From Allomuricauda sp. NBRC 101325 (lineage in GTDB: Bacteria > Bacteroidota > Bacteroidia > Flavobacteriales > Flavobacteriaceae): 64,000 bases of DNA. Shown in pieces: positions 8,997 to 19,133 of this stretch. Where the stretch lies: positions 354,649-418,648 of the forward strand of contig NZ_BSQF01000001.1 of assembly GCF_030268205.1 (NCBI RefSeq). Reading direction: 5' to 3'. Each line of letters begins with the position of its first letter. Within the stretch, counting starts at the first letter, position 1. The notes below the pieces were generated by a model. The model worked only from the letters and a program-made list of their open reading frames with translations, was not told where the DNA came from and ran no database searches. The position numbers and the translations under genes were made by a program.

Positions 8997-10073
8997 TTAT
9001 TTAGATTTACTGATTTGATGTTCTTTTTGATAGTACTCCATGATGGGTTGGAACGGCCCCAATTGGTGCTGTTCTTCGGTGAAGTGGTCCACATAGGGAC
9101 CATAGGGGGTAGAAACTGGTTTTTTGACCAGATTGGGGAAGTCTTTTTCCCGATTGGGTTTGGTAGGCCTTAATTTTTGGTTGATGTATCCCGCAACATC
9201 AAAGGCCTCTTCGTCAGTAAGAATGGGATTGTCGTAAGTAGTTCCATAGGGCATATTGCCCTTGATAAATTCTGCTGCGGTAATCACTCGGGTCATTCCC
9301 GCACCATTATTATAAGAATCGTTTCCCCAAAGGGGAGGGTATAAATAAAGTCCTGTGGTTTCCAAAGTCTGACCCTGACCGTCCAAGCCATGGCATTCCA
9401 CACAGTTTTTTTGATAAACGATTTCCCCGTTCATCAAATCCACTGCCCTATTGGGAATCTCAACTTTTAAGAAACCTTGTCCTTCTATTTTTCCATTTTT
9501 GGGAGTTGCTCTGCCCAACCAGTCCATGTAGGCCACAAGGGCAACCATTTCTTCGCTTTGTTCGGACAACACTTTTCCGTTCATACTGCGCTCCATGCAC
9601 CCATTGACCCGTTCTTCAATGGTACCCATTTTATCCTCGCGTCCACGGTATTGCGGAAAGCGTTGCACTACGCCAATCAATGGTGCGGCATAGGGTTTGG
9701 TTCCGCCATTAAGATGGCAGCTTGCACAGGCCAAATTGTTGCCGGCAAAAATTCGGGTGCTATCCTTTTGTTTAGGTCCGATGTGCAGTGGGGTATTCCT
9801 AAAAATATCGAACCCTTTTTTGATGAGCTCATTTTTTTTGGAGAAGGAAAGGTTATAGACATTGTAGTCCATATAAAAGACATCATCTGGAAATTCGACA
9901 TAATCACTTTTTTGATTACCGAATCCCAATCCAACCATCATTAGGGAAAAAGCCAAAACAATGATCAATGTAGAGCAAAGACCAATTTTAATGCATAGCG
10001 ACCTGATCTGCTTGGATAGCAATTGAACATTATTACTATTGGAAGTATTTTGACTGTCTTTACCGCCCCCCAT
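8997..10073 (-). CDS. Membrane-anchored dihaem cytochrome c, TsdA-like
   Basis: A 358-residue protein with one N-terminal membrane anchor (residues about 32-50) and two c-type haem sites, CASCH at 116-120 and CVECH at 224-228. The segment after the first haem site (GVVQRFPQYRGREDKMGTIE followed by ERVNGCMERSMNGK) is characteristic of the thiosulfate dehydrogenase TsdA and related cytochromes; Cys159 lies inside it. A possible distal Met occurs in KGNMPYGTTYDN. TsdA joins two thiosulfate molecules to tetrathionate, or runs in reverse. The frame extends upstream to a TTG at 10124, but ATG 10073 gives a normal N-terminus before the anchor. Two DsrE-like genes follow within 20 nt, which supports a sulfur role. 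Haem binding is clear; the substrate is inferred. Confidence 0.8.
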   Translation of the reverse strand: MGGGKDSQNTSNSNNVQLLSKQIRSLCIKIGLCSTLIIVLAFSLMMVGLGFGNQKSDYVEFPDDVFYMDYNVYNLSFSKKNELIKKGFDIFRNTPLHIGPKQKDSTRIFAGNNLACASCHLNGGTKPYAAPLIGVVQRFPQYRGREDKMGTIEERVNGCMERSMNGKVLSEQSEEMVALVAYMDWLGRATPKNGKIEGQGFLKVEIPNRAVDLMNGEIVYQKNCVECHGLDGQGQTLETTGLYLYPPLWGNDSYNNGAGMTRVITAAEFIKGNMPYGTTYDNPILTDEEAFDVAGYINQKLRPTKPNREKDFPNLVKKPVSTPYGPYVDHFTEEQHQLGPFQPIMEYYQKEHQISKSK

Positions 10074-10262
10074 AATTGACCCCGTTGGAGATGAAATTAA
10101 ATGGCGGATTTGGGAAATTGCCAATACACATAAGATGAAAATTGCAATGTATCAATTAGTTATCCTAAACGACATAATCTATTACAATTCCAAACAAGAT
10201 ACAAAAGATTAAAAAACAACCTTCCATTTCTTTTAACAAATATTTAGATAAAATGAAAAAGG

Positions 10263-11285
10263 CTAAAAAAGTCCGCCTTGAGTTCCTCCTTTAATCCTGC
10301 CGAGGTGTTTGTAGGCCAATTCGGTAACTTCGCGACCGCGTGGCGTACGCATGATAAAGCCTTGTTGGATTAAAAATGGTTCGTACACTTCTTCTATGGT
10401 CTCGGCACTTTCAGAGACAGCCGTTGCCAAAGTGGTAATGCCTACTGGGCCTCCTTTGAACTTATCGATGATAGTGGTAAGGATTTTATTGTCCATCTCA
10501 TCTAAACCATGTGCATCCACATTCAATGCTTTTAGGCCAAATTGGGAAATATCCAAGTCTATATTTCCATTACCCTTGATCTGGGCAAAATCCCGAACCC
10601 TGCGTAATAGTGCATTACAAATACGTGGCGTTCCGCGACTGCGACCTGCAATTTCGATAGCTGCTTCGTTAGTGATAGGAACCTTAAGGATTTCTGCACT
10701 TCGCTCCACGATGGTGGACAACAGTTCGGTGTCGTAATATTCCAATCTACTTTGGATACCGAATCGGGCGCGCATGGGAGCGGTAAGCAATCCAGAGCGT
10801 GTAGTGGCACCCACCAAGGTAAATGGACTCAAATTTATTTGAACGGTTCGAGCATTAGGACCCGACTCGATCATGATATCAATTTTGTAATCCTCCATCG
10901 CGGAATAGAGATATTCCTCTACTATGGGGCTCAATCGGTGGATCTCATCAATAAAAAGGACATCACGTTCGTCCAAATTGGTCAACAAACCGGCCAAATC
11001 ACCTGGTTTATCCAAAACAGGACCCGAAGTCACTTTGATGTTTACCCCCAATTCATTTGCCAAAATATGGGCCAAAGTGGTCTTCCCTAACCCAGGAGGG
11101 CCATGAAAAAGCGTATGATCCAAAGCTTCACCCCGAAGATTGGCTGCCTGCACGAAAACCTTTAGGTTTTCCAATACTTGTGCCTGCCCCGTAAAGTCAT
11201 CGAATGTGACAGGCCGTAAGGCTCTTTCTATATCGAATTCTTCTTGGGAAAAATTATCGGTCGTAGGATCTAGATTCTCATTCAT
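10263..11285 (-). CDS. ruvB: Holliday junction branch migration ATPase RuvB
   Basis: RuvB is the hexameric AAA+ motor that drives branch migration with RuvA. The 340-residue length is standard. Walker A is [12 protein letters not shown] near residue 65, Walker B is LFIDEIHRL near 115, sensor 1 is in [13 protein letters not shown], and the arginine-finger region follows ([14 protein letters not shown]). The C-terminal winged-helix domain contains [13 protein letters not shown] and [14 protein letters not shown]. It is followed after 35 nt upstream by a DUF2807 gene on the same strand and is not linked to ruvA. Confidence 0.97.
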   Translation of the reverse strand: MNENLDPTTDNFSQEEFDIERALRPVTFDDFTGQAQVLENLKVFVQAANLRGEALDHTLFHGPPGLGKTTLAHILANELGVNIKVTSGPVLDKPGDLAGLLTNLDERDVLFIDEIHRLSPIVEEYLYSAMEDYKIDIMIESGPNARTVQINLSPFTLVGATTRSGLLTAPMRARFGIQSRLEYYDTELLSTIVERSAEILKVPITNEAAIEIAGRSRGTPRICNALLRRVRDFAQIKGNGNIDLDISQFGLKALNVDAHGLDEMDNKILTTIIDKFKGGPVGITTLATAVSESAETIEEVYEPFLIQQGFIMRTPRGREVTELAYKHLGRIKGGTQGGLF

Positions 11286-11319
11286 TGTTCCACAAATATA
11301 GTTGAAGGAACTTGATCTG

Positions 11320-12141
11320 TTACTGCTTTTTGATTAATTGGGTAGTATCCAAAAATTCTTGGATTTGGATTTTGGGGGTACCATAGAGGTAAATTACAGA
11401 ACTTCCCTTTGCTGTAATATCCACTTCATCAACAGCAAATACTCTGGCACTGGCATCATCTTGAATGGTAAACTTAAAATTACCTGCTTGCATGGATTCC
11501 CCTTTATATCTGGATTGTTGCAAAAAATCCCCTTGCAATTGTTCCGTACTGCCTTCCAAAGTCAAGATCGAATTACCTTCCAAATCCAAAACAGCAGTAT
11601 TGGACGTGGCATACACCAATGCTTCGGTTCTATGGTTTAAAGTGATGTTGAGCGAATCTGCATCCACATGAAAATCCCCTTTGCTGTTATCTTCCAAATT
11701 GATGTCCAGAACCGCAACGTTGGCCTTTATATCCATTCGTGTATCACCAAATCCATCAACAAATAGCTCATTGCTTTCTATTACGTTATTGGAGGTTACA
11801 AAACCCTTTTTCATGGAAATAGATTGCAATTCAGCATAATTTACCGTGATATCCAACTGTTTCTTTGCGGTAACTTCATAATAGGAACTGATCATCAAGG
11901 TGCTTCCTTCCACTTCAAACTTTAAAATATCGATTAGGTTATCATCAGCCACAACATGAAAGCCTGGGCTGTTGGCGCGCTCCAAATGGATTTCAAGATC
12001 ATCATTTAGGACGAATGCGTTGAAAGCTGGAAGTTCATCCGATACTTCAGTAACAATTCTGCTGCCTTTTATTTTGGGTTTACGTTGTGCAATGGACAAT
12101 AATGGAACCATGGCAAAGATGAGCACAAACAATTTTCTCAT
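11320..12141 (-). CDS. Head GIN domain (DUF2807) secreted or periplasmic protein
   Basis: A 273-residue protein with a signal peptide ([19 protein letters not shown]). The remainder is a DUF2807 putative auto-transporter adhesin head domain: repeated short beta strands such as [35 protein letters not shown] and [20 protein letters not shown], where alternating hydrophobic and Asp/Asn residues suggest a right-handed beta helix. The upstream in-frame codons (to 12189) lack a sensible signal, so I start at ATG 12141. It lies 34 nt upstream of ruvB. Such proteins are common in Bacteroidota and their role is poorly known. Confidence 0.8.
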   Translation of the reverse strand: MRKLFVLIFAMVPLLSIAQRKPKIKGSRIVTEVSDELPAFNAFVLNDDLEIHLERANSPGFHVVADDNLIDILKFEVEGSTLMISSYYEVTAKKQLDITVNYAELQSISMKKGFVTSNNVIESNELFVDGFGDTRMDIKANVAVLDINLEDNSKGDFHVDADSLNITLNHRTEALVYATSNTAVLDLEGNSILTLEGSTEQLQGDFLQQSRYKGESMQAGNFKFTIQDDASARVFAVDEVDITAKGSSVIYLYGTPKIQIQEFLDTTQLIKKQ

Positions 12142-12221
12142 AACAGTGTTTTTTGAAGGATATGCTTTTCTAAAGATATTACAATTCAATCGAATAGACT
12201 TTAATCAAAATTGATACCACA

Positions 12222-12253
12222 AAAAAAGCCCATCCTAAATGGACGGGCTTTTT
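12222..12253 (-). terminator. Rho-independent terminator of the act-cox operon
   Basis: A stem of about 12 bp with one mismatch (AAAAGCCC paired with GGGCTTTT, loop TAAAT) lies 19 nt past the coxA stop, and the minus-strand transcript continues into a run of T residues. It closes the respiratory operon before the DUF2807 gene. Confidence 0.8.
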
Positions 12254-12271
12254 AAAATATCTTTTTCTATT

Positions 12272-14086
12272 CTAATGGTTGAGTTCTTCCTCATTTTCCT
12301 GAAGTGGCACGTTCTGTGGAACGAAATCCTGTCCAGCAATAATGTACTCCCCATTTTCATAGGTTTTACTGTAATCGTAAGCCCAACGGTACACATGAGG
12401 AATCTCTCCTGGCCAGTTTCCGTGGATGTGCTCTTGTGGAGTTGTCCACTCCAAAGTGTTAGAGCCCCATGGGTTAACAGGTCCTTTTTTACCGTAGAAG
12501 ATGCTAGAGATAAAGTTGTAGACGAAAATCAACTGCGCCAAACCTGCGATAATAGCGAACACGGTCATCAATACCTGAACGTTGGTCAATTCATCGAACA
12601 TTGGGAATGCAGTGTTCTCGTAGTAACGTCTTGGAACCCCTGCCATCCCCACAAAGTGCATTGGGAAGAATACCCCATAGGCACAAACTGCGGTAATCCA
12701 GAAGTGAACGTACCCTAAGTTTTTGTTCATCATACGACCTTGGAACATTTTCGGGAACCAGTGGTAGATACCTGCGAACATACCATACAAGGCAGAAATA
12801 CCCATTACCAAGTGGAAGTGAGCAACAACGAAGTAGGTATCATGAACGTTGATATCCAAAGTGCTATCTCCCAAAATGATACCTGTAAGACCACCAGTGA
12901 TGAAGGTAGATACCAAACCGATGGAGAACAGCATAGCTGGGTTCAATTGGAGGTTACCTTTCCAAAGTGTCGTGATATAGTTAAATGCTTTTACTGCTGA
13001 TGGAATCGCGATCAACAATGTTGTAAAGGTAAATACAGACCCCAAGAATGGGTTCATACCTGATACGAACATGTGGTGACCCCATACAATAGTTGAAAGG
13101 AATGCAATGGCCAATACGGAAGCGATCATCGCTCTATAACCAAAAATAGGTTTTCTAGCATTGGTAGACATTACTTCGGAAGTAATACCCAATGCAGGCA
13201 ATAATACGATGTATACCTCAGGGTGACCCAAGAACCAGAACAAGTGCTCGTACAATACTGGGGAACCACCTTGGTAGTGCAATACTTCACCTTGGATAAA
13301 GATATCCGAAAGGAAGAATGATGTTCCAAAGCTACGGTCCATGATCAACAACAAAGCTGCTGACAATAGTACTGGGAACGAAATAATACCAATAATCGCA
13401 GTTACAAAGAATGTCCAAATTGTCAATGGCAAACGAGTCATTGACATCCCTTTTGTTCTTAAGTTAAGTACGGTTACCACGTAGTTCAATGAACCCAAAA
13501 GTGACGATGCGATGAAGATGGCCATAGAAACCAACCACAAAGTCATACCCATACCAGAACCAGGCTGAGCCATTGGCAAAGCACTCAATGGAGGATAGAT
13601 GGTCCAACCAGCAGCGGCAGGTCCAGCTTCAACGAACAAGGAGATGATCATGATCACAGAGGAAACGAAGAACATCCAGTACGAAACCATGTTCATGAAT
13701 CCAGATGCCATATCCCTTGCTCCAATTTGCAATGGAATCAACAGGTTACTAAAAGTACCACTCAATCCCTGTGTCAATACAAAGAACACCATCAATGTAC
13801 CATGGATGGTCACCAATGCCAAGTAAATATCGGCATCCATAACACCATCAGGTGCCCATTTGCCCAATACGGTCTCGAAAATCCCGAAAGATTCCCCTGG
13901 CCAAGCCAATTGCATTCTAAATAGCAAAGACATGGCTATACCAATGAATCCCATGATCAAACCAGTAATCAGATATTGTTTGGATATCATCTTATGGTCT
14001 TGACTGAAGATGTATTTGGTTACAAAGGTCTCCTTATGATGATGCCCGTGATCTTCGTGTCCGTGTTCGTGTCCAGTAGCTGACAT
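12272..14086 (-). CDS. coxA: Cytochrome c oxidase subunit I
   Basis: Catalytic subunit of an aa3-type haem-copper oxidase in the inner membrane; it reduces O2 to water and pumps protons. The 604 residues include about twelve membrane segments after a His-rich N-terminus (GHEHGHEDHGHHHK). The CuB/proton-channel segment is FWFLGHPEVYIVLLPALGI, the CuB histidine pair is in TIVWGHHMFVSGMNP, and the two haem axial histidines are in DTYFVVAHFHLVMG. This is the last gene of the operon, 46 nt after coxB. Subunits III and IV are not in this window and must be encoded elsewhere. Confidence 0.97.
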   Translation of the reverse strand: MSATGHEHGHEDHGHHHKETFVTKYIFSQDHKMISKQYLITGLIMGFIGIAMSLLFRMQLAWPGESFGIFETVLGKWAPDGVMDADIYLALVTIHGTLMVFFVLTQGLSGTFSNLLIPLQIGARDMASGFMNMVSYWMFFVSSVIMIISLFVEAGPAAAGWTIYPPLSALPMAQPGSGMGMTLWLVSMAIFIASSLLGSLNYVVTVLNLRTKGMSMTRLPLTIWTFFVTAIIGIISFPVLLSAALLLIMDRSFGTSFFLSDIFIQGEVLHYQGGSPVLYEHLFWFLGHPEVYIVLLPALGITSEVMSTNARKPIFGYRAMIASVLAIAFLSTIVWGHHMFVSGMNPFLGSVFTFTTLLIAIPSAVKAFNYITTLWKGNLQLNPAMLFSIGLVSTFITGGLTGIILGDSTLDINVHDTYFVVAHFHLVMGISALYGMFAGIYHWFPKMFQGRMMNKNLGYVHFWITAVCAYGVFFPMHFVGMAGVPRRYYENTAFPMFDELTNVQVLMTVFAIIAGLAQLIFVYNFISSIFYGKKGPVNPWGSNTLEWTTPQEHIHGNWPGEIPHVYRWAYDYSKTYENGEYIIAGQDFVPQNVPLQENEEELNH

Positions 14087-14132
14087 AATCTATCTTAAAT
14101 TTTTTTAATGTTCTTTCTTCCTATCCTAATTA

Positions 14133-15191
14133 TTATTCCGCAGGGGTCATGCTTTGTTTGAAAGTAGACTGCTCTGCCATCCATGCGTTGTATTCCTCTT
14201 CGGTTTCAACAACAATCTTCATTTGCATGTTGTAGTGTGATTTACCACAAATCTTATTACACAACAAAACATAATCAAACTCCCATGGGTCTGTATTAGG
14301 CTTTCCTTCTGCTGCTCTTTCCGCTCTTACAGCGTTTGTTCTTTTCACTTTTTCAACCACGTCAGGATTCATTCTCATATCTGCAGTGGTAACCGTTGGG
14401 GTAAAAGAGAACTGGGTAATCATACCAGGTACACAGTTCATCTGTGCTCTAAAGTGAGGCATGTAAGCAGAGTGCAATACATCTTGAGATCTCATTTTAA
14501 AGTTTACCTTTCTACCTACTGGCAAGTGCAATTCTTTAACGATCACATCGTCTTCACCATTCGGGTCTGCTTCATCAATACCCAAAACGTTGGCTTTGTC
14601 AATGTTGATCAAACGAACATTTGCATCACCCAAAACATTATCGTCACCAGCGTAACGAGCTGTCCAGTTAAACTGTTGGGCATAAAGTTCGATTACGATA
14701 GGATCATCGTCTTCGTTAATATCCATAATGTTGGTCCAAGTGTACAATCCCCAAAGGATCAAACCTGCCAAAACCACCACTGGAATAATGGTCCAGATAA
14801 ATTCCAAACGATCGTTGTCTGCATAGAAAAGGGCTTTTCTTCCCTTTTGACCTCTATACTTGTAACCGAAGTAGTGCAACAAAGCTTGGGTAATGGTCTG
14901 TACGAAGAAAATAATCGCAAAGGATACCCACATCAATTGATCGTACTCCCCGCCGTGTGCCGAAGCAGCTTCTGGCAACAACATTTTGGAATACTTCACA
15001 AAACTAAAAATGGTGATTCCGTAAATAAACACCAAGAAGGTGAACAATAGGTACCCATTGATTTTATTATCAGAATCGTTGGCTATTTCAGCGTCTTCCG
15101 TTTTGGTTTGTGACAATTCGAAAATCTTGGTCATTTGCCAGATTGCAATCGCCACTAGAACTAAAACAGTCAATGTTAATAATGCAGTCAT
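14133..15191 (-). CDS. coxB: Cytochrome c oxidase subunit II
   Basis: Carries the CuA centre that accepts electrons and passes them to subunit I. 352 residues. There is an N-terminal hydrophobic segment, a middle transmembrane hairpin (LLFTFLVFIYGITIFSFV and a segment ending near FIWTIIPVVVLAGLILWGLY), and a C-terminal cupredoxin domain. CuA ligands are visible: CNKICGKSH (C-x3-C-x3-H), a preceding His in SAYMPHFRAQMNCVPG, and the terminal Met in HYNMQMK. There is no fused haem domain, so it is not of the caa3 type; electrons presumably come from the ActE/ActA haems of complex III. It sits 34 nt downstream of actF. Confidence 0.96.
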   Translation of the reverse strand: MTALLTLTVLVLVAIAIWQMTKIFELSQTKTEDAEIANDSDNKINGYLLFTFLVFIYGITIFSFVKYSKMLLPEAASAHGGEYDQLMWVSFAIIFFVQTITQALLHYFGYKYRGQKGRKALFYADNDRLEFIWTIIPVVVLAGLILWGLYTWTNIMDINEDDDPIVIELYAQQFNWTARYAGDDNVLGDANVRLINIDKANVLGIDEADPNGEDDVIVKELHLPVGRKVNFKMRSQDVLHSAYMPHFRAQMNCVPGMITQFSFTPTVTTADMRMNPDVVEKVKRTNAVRAERAAEGKPNTDPWEFDYVLLCNKICGKSHYNMQMKIVVETEEEYNAWMAEQSTFKQSMTPAE

Positions 15192-15224
15192 CGTTTATCT
15201 ATCTAAGCCTTAAATCGTATTATT

Positions 15225-16562
15225 TTAATAATGAAAGTGTTTGCTTTCTCCAATAAATGGGTTTCTTTTTGGCTGTAATGGCGCCTTGGTCAAAGTGGTA
15301 AACACTGTGAACACGAACAAACCTCCAAAGAACAAAATTCCACCTATCTCAGGTACACCAATAAACCACTGGTCACCCACAGTTGCTGGCATAATCATGT
15401 TGAAAATATCCAAATAGTGACCGAACAAAATCACAATACCTGTCATGATCACGAACCAATTTACACGTTTGTAATCGCTGTTCATCAACACCAACAATGG
15501 GAAGATGAAGTTCAATGCCAACATTCCGAAGAATGGCAATTTGTAATCAGCAATACGAGCAACGTAGTACGTTACCTCTTCAGGAATATCTGCGTACCAG
15601 ATCAACATAAACTGTGCAAACCAAAGGTAGGTCCAGAAAATACTGATACCGAACATGAACTTGGCCAAATCGTGGATGTGGCTATCGTTCACATCTTCCA
15701 AGTATCCTTTAGACTTCAAGTAAACAGTTACCATGGCAATCACAGTAATACCAGATACGAACATACTAGCGAATACATACCATCCGAACAAAGTACTGAA
15801 CCAGTGTGGATCTACACTCATGATCCAATCCCAAGACATCATGGACTCGGTTACTAGATAGAATACCAAGAAACCAGCAGACCATCTAAAGTTTTTAACG
15901 AAGTTGCTATTGTCGTTTGACTCGTCTTGAGCCAAAGAAAGCTTTCTAGATAATTGACGGTAGAAAATCCAACCACCCAAAAAGATGGCCGCTCTTACCA
16001 AAAAGAATACAGGGTTCAAGTAACCCGCTTTTCCTTGTAATAACTCGTCATGAGCTACTACTTCTGGATCCATCCAAACAAACATGTGGTTCATGTGCAT
16101 TACGGAAAGTACCAAGATCACAAATACAATGATACCACCAGGCGCCAAATAACCAGTAATTCCTTCCATTACCCTAAACAATAATGGGGACCAACCTGCT
16201 TGGGCAGCTCTTTGAATGGCATAAAAGGCCAAAACTCCCAATGCGATCATAAAGAAAAAGAAAGCCGCTACGTACAATGCAGACCAAGGTCTGTTTTGCA
16301 ATTGGTGCAACAAATGGGTGTCATGAGAGGAATCGTGCTCTTCACCATGGGCAGCTTCTGCACCATGACCTTGTTCCTCAACATGTTCTGCTGTTGCTTC
16401 CTCAGCATGACCTCCGTCGTGACTCTCGCCATGAACCGCAACCATAGCTTTTGCCTCTTCCACTGTTGATGGGGCAGAAACAAATCCAATTACCAGGAAG
16501 ATTAATCCTAGCGCCATGGCAATGAAAGATCCTATTCTAAGTTTGTTTGAAAAGGTATACAT
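15225..16562 (-). CDS. actF: Alternative complex III subunit ActF (NrfD-like membrane subunit)
   Basis: ActF is one of two large polytopic NrfD-like subunits of alternative complex III, which oxidises menaquinol and passes electrons to periplasmic haems. 445 residues with about ten membrane segments. After the first segment there is a long His/Glu/Ala-rich insert (about residues 40-85, many HGE and HAEE units), which is predicted to face the periplasm. Assignment rests on sequence character and on position: it is the sixth of six act genes in the order ABCDEF, 21 nt after actE and 34 nt before coxB. Confidence 0.92.
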   Translation of the reverse strand: MYTFSNKLRIGSFIAMALGLIFLVIGFVSAPSTVEEAKAMVAVHGESHDGGHAEEATAEHVEEQGHGAEAAHGEEHDSSHDTHLLHQLQNRPWSALYVAAFFFFMIALGVLAFYAIQRAAQAGWSPLLFRVMEGITGYLAPGGIIVFVILVLSVMHMNHMFVWMDPEVVAHDELLQGKAGYLNPVFFLVRAAIFLGGWIFYRQLSRKLSLAQDESNDNSNFVKNFRWSAGFLVFYLVTESMMSWDWIMSVDPHWFSTLFGWYVFASMFVSGITVIAMVTVYLKSKGYLEDVNDSHIHDLAKFMFGISIFWTYLWFAQFMLIWYADIPEEVTYYVARIADYKLPFFGMLALNFIFPLLVLMNSDYKRVNWFVIMTGIVILFGHYLDIFNMIMPATVGDQWFIGVPEIGGILFFGGLFVFTVFTTLTKAPLQPKRNPFIGESKHFHY

Positions 16563-16583
16563 AGTTCTCTTACTCTTATCCTA

Positions 16584-17153
16584 TTATTTTGTTAGGTCTC
16601 CCTTTAACTTCATCACATATTCAGACACTTGCCACATTTCTTCTTCGTTGGCGAACTGTGCAGCATATGAACCCATGGAATTCAATCCATAATAAATGGT
16701 GTGGTATGCTGTACCTACAGTAATGTTACGTGCAGCATCGTTATAGTTGGGAACACCCAATATTTTTTCACGCTTTACCAAGTTTCCTTGACCATCTCCT
16801 TTTGCTCCATGGCAGATTGCACAATAAATGTCGTACAACTCTTTTCCTTTGGCCAAGTTTTTCTCGGTATCCAAAGAATCCAATGGGCTGGTGTTAACAC
16901 GTGCCAATTCTTTTCCTTCTGGAGTGTTTTCGAACTCATATGGTAAAAATCCACGGGCAATGGTTCCCTCAACTGGCAACATGGCCTCTGTTCCATCAGG
17001 GAACAAACCATTGTCTACCCCTTGATAGGTTTCATAGCCTACGGGTTCGTACATGTTTGGCATGAATTGGTAGTTGGGACTGTTCTTGTCTTTACAAGAT
17101 GCGGCGAACAGCACCAAAACCAAAGCAACACTTATTTTACCTAATTGCTTCAT
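16584..17153 (-). CDS. actE: Alternative complex III subunit ActE, monohaem cytochrome c lipoprotein
   Basis: A 189-residue lipoprotein with lipobox LFAASC at residues 15-20 and one haem site, YDIYCAICHGAKGDGQGN. A methionine in GLNSMGSYAAQF is the probable distal ligand. ActE is anchored at the periplasmic face of alternative complex III and hands electrons to the oxidase. It overlaps nothing, sitting 4 nt after actD and 21 nt before actF. Confidence 0.93.
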   Translation of the reverse strand: MKQLGKISVALVLVLFAASCKDKNSPNYQFMPNMYEPVGYETYQGVDNGLFPDGTEAMLPVEGTIARGFLPYEFENTPEGKELARVNTSPLDSLDTEKNLAKGKELYDIYCAICHGAKGDGQGNLVKREKILGVPNYNDAARNITVGTAYHTIYYGLNSMGSYAAQFANEEEMWQVSEYVMKLKGDLTK

Positions 17154-17157
17154 ATTA

Positions 17158-17685
17158 TTAAGACTCCTTTTCTGTAACTTTTACTTCTATCGCGCCCGTT
17201 TCCATCAACAAAGCGGCAAGTTCCTTTTCATTATCGTGTACGCCGATTTCCATCAAAAAGTGGTCATCTGTGGTACGTACATCCGGGTTTTCGGCTTTTT
17301 TAAATGGCCACATTCTACTTCTTAGGTAAAAAGTGATCACCATTAAGTGTGCTGCGAAGAACACGGTAAGCTCGAACATGATCGGTACGAACGCTGGCAT
17401 ATTCTCCAAGTAGCTAAAGCTAGGCTTACCACCGATATCTTGAGGCCAGTCCTTGATCATGATAAAATTCATCATCACTACGGCAACGGTCAATCCCAAA
17501 CATCCATAAAGGAAAGATGTGATGGCGATACGGGTACCTGCCAATCCCATAGCTTTGTCCAACCCGTGAACCGGGAATGGAGTGTACACTTCCTCAATAT
17601 GATGGTGCTCTGCCCTAACCTTTTTTACAGCATGCATCAACACATCGTCATCGTCGTAAAGTGCTTGTATAACTTTTGATGCCAT
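17158..17685 (-). CDS. actD: Alternative complex III subunit ActD (DUF3341)
   Basis: 175 residues of the DUF3341 family. The start KVIQALYDDDDVLMHAVKKV and the segment EVYTPFPVHGLDKAMGL are typical of ActD. Two membrane helices follow (around residues 55-75 and 98-120), with a cytoplasmic tail. ActD is a peripheral structural subunit without cofactors. It is packed 2 nt after actC and 4 nt before actE, which fits strict co-expression. Confidence 0.93.
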   Translation of the reverse strand: MASKVIQALYDDDDVLMHAVKKVRAEHHHIEEVYTPFPVHGLDKAMGLAGTRIAITSFLYGCLGLTVAVVMMNFIMIKDWPQDIGGKPSFSYLENMPAFVPIMFELTVFFAAHLMVITFYLRSRMWPFKKAENPDVRTTDDHFLMEIGVHDNEKELAALLMETGAIEVKVTEKES

Positions 17686-17687
17686 AA

Positions 17688-19103
17688 TTATTCTTTATCG
17701 TCAATTAAATTATTAGCCTCTTTGGCCTCACGCAATTTCTTGTATTTCTCTCCTGAAGCTTTCAAGATAGATTTTACCTCTGCTTGTGCAATTACAGGGA
17801 ATGTTCTGGAATACAAAAGGAACAACACGAAGAAGAATCCGATAGTACCTACAAAGATTCCGATATCCACAAAGGTTGGGGAGAACATGGTCCAAGATGA
17901 TGGCAAGTAATCCCTGTGCAATGAGGTAACAATGATCACGAAACGCTCGAACCACATCCCTATGTTTACCACGATAGAGATAAAGAAAGAGAACATGATA
18001 CTAGTACGTAATTTTTTGAACCACATGAACTGAGGCGAGAACACATTACAGGTCATCATGGACCAGTAAGCCCACCAGTAAGGTCCTGTAGCCCTGTTCA
18101 AGAAAGCATATTGTTCGTACTCAACTCCTGAGTACCAAGCAATGAACAACTCCGTGATATAGGCACATCCTACGATGGAACCAGTGATCATGATTACGAT
18201 GTTCATCAACTCAATATGTTGCAAAGTAATATAAGCTTCAAGGTTACACACTTTACGCATAATGATCAAAAGCGTGTTTACCATGGCAAATCCAGAGAAA
18301 ATCGCACCAGCAACAAAGTATGGTGGGAAGATGGTGGTGTGCCATCCTGGAATTACCGAAGTAGCAAAGTCAAACGATACGATGGTGTGTACAGAAAGTA
18401 CCAAAGGTGTTGCCAAACCGGCCAATACCAAGGAAACCTCCTCGAAACGTTGCCAGTCTTTAGCTCTACCTGTCCAACCGAAGCTCAACAAGCTATATAT
18501 TTTCTTTTGGAAAGGTTTTACCGCTCTGTCACGAATCATGGCAAAGTCAGGCAAAAGACCAGTCCACCAGAATACCAATGATACAGAAAGGTAGGTTGAA
18601 ATCGCAAATACGTCCCAAAGCAAAGGCGAGTTGAAATTCACCCAAAGAGAACCGAATTGGTTAGGGATTGGAAGTACCCAATATCCCAACCATGGACGAC
18701 CCATGTGGATGATCGGGAACAAACCTGCCTGAACTACCGAGAAGATGGTCATCGCCTCTGCAGAACGGTTAATCGCCATTCTCCATTTTTGACGGAACAA
18801 CAATAGTACGGCCGAAATCAGGGTTCCTGCGTGACCAATACCTACCCACCAAACGAAGTTGGTAATATCCCAGGCCCAGTTAACGGTTCGGTTTAGACCC
18901 CAAACCCCAATACCCGTGGAAACGGTATAAATGATACATCCTAGACCCCAAAGGAATGCCACAAGTGCGATGGAAAATACAATCCACCATTGTTTGTTGG
19001 CCTTTCCCTCTACCGGACGGGCAATATCCACGGTTACATCGTGGTATCCTTTGTCTCCGACCACTAAGGGCTTTCGAATAGGTGCTTCGTAATGCGACGC
19101 CAT
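17688..19103 (-). CDS. actC: Alternative complex III subunit ActC (NrfD-like, quinol-binding membrane subunit)
   Basis: 471 residues with about ten membrane segments, of the NrfD/PsrC family. The first helix contains RTVNWAWDITNFVWWVGIGH, a conserved ActC segment that includes the His thought to lie near the quinol site. Other family patterns are IHMGRPWLGYWVLPIPNQ and YSGVEYEQYAFLNRATGPYW. ActC and ActB together form the probable quinol-oxidising and energy-coupling unit. It lies 30 nt after actB and 2 nt before actD. Confidence 0.95.
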   Translation of the reverse strand: MASHYEAPIRKPLVVGDKGYHDVTVDIARPVEGKANKQWWIVFSIALVAFLWGLGCIIYTVSTGIGVWGLNRTVNWAWDITNFVWWVGIGHAGTLISAVLLLFRQKWRMAINRSAEAMTIFSVVQAGLFPIIHMGRPWLGYWVLPIPNQFGSLWVNFNSPLLWDVFAISTYLSVSLVFWWTGLLPDFAMIRDRAVKPFQKKIYSLLSFGWTGRAKDWQRFEEVSLVLAGLATPLVLSVHTIVSFDFATSVIPGWHTTIFPPYFVAGAIFSGFAMVNTLLIIMRKVCNLEAYITLQHIELMNIVIMITGSIVGCAYITELFIAWYSGVEYEQYAFLNRATGPYWWAYWSMMTCNVFSPQFMWFKKLRTSIMFSFFISIVVNIGMWFERFVIIVTSLHRDYLPSSWTMFSPTFVDIGIFVGTIGFFFVLFLLYSRTFPVIAQAEVKSILKASGEKYKKLREAKEANNLIDDKE

Positions 19104-19133
19104 AATTTATCTTCTAATTACTTCTTTTATTGA

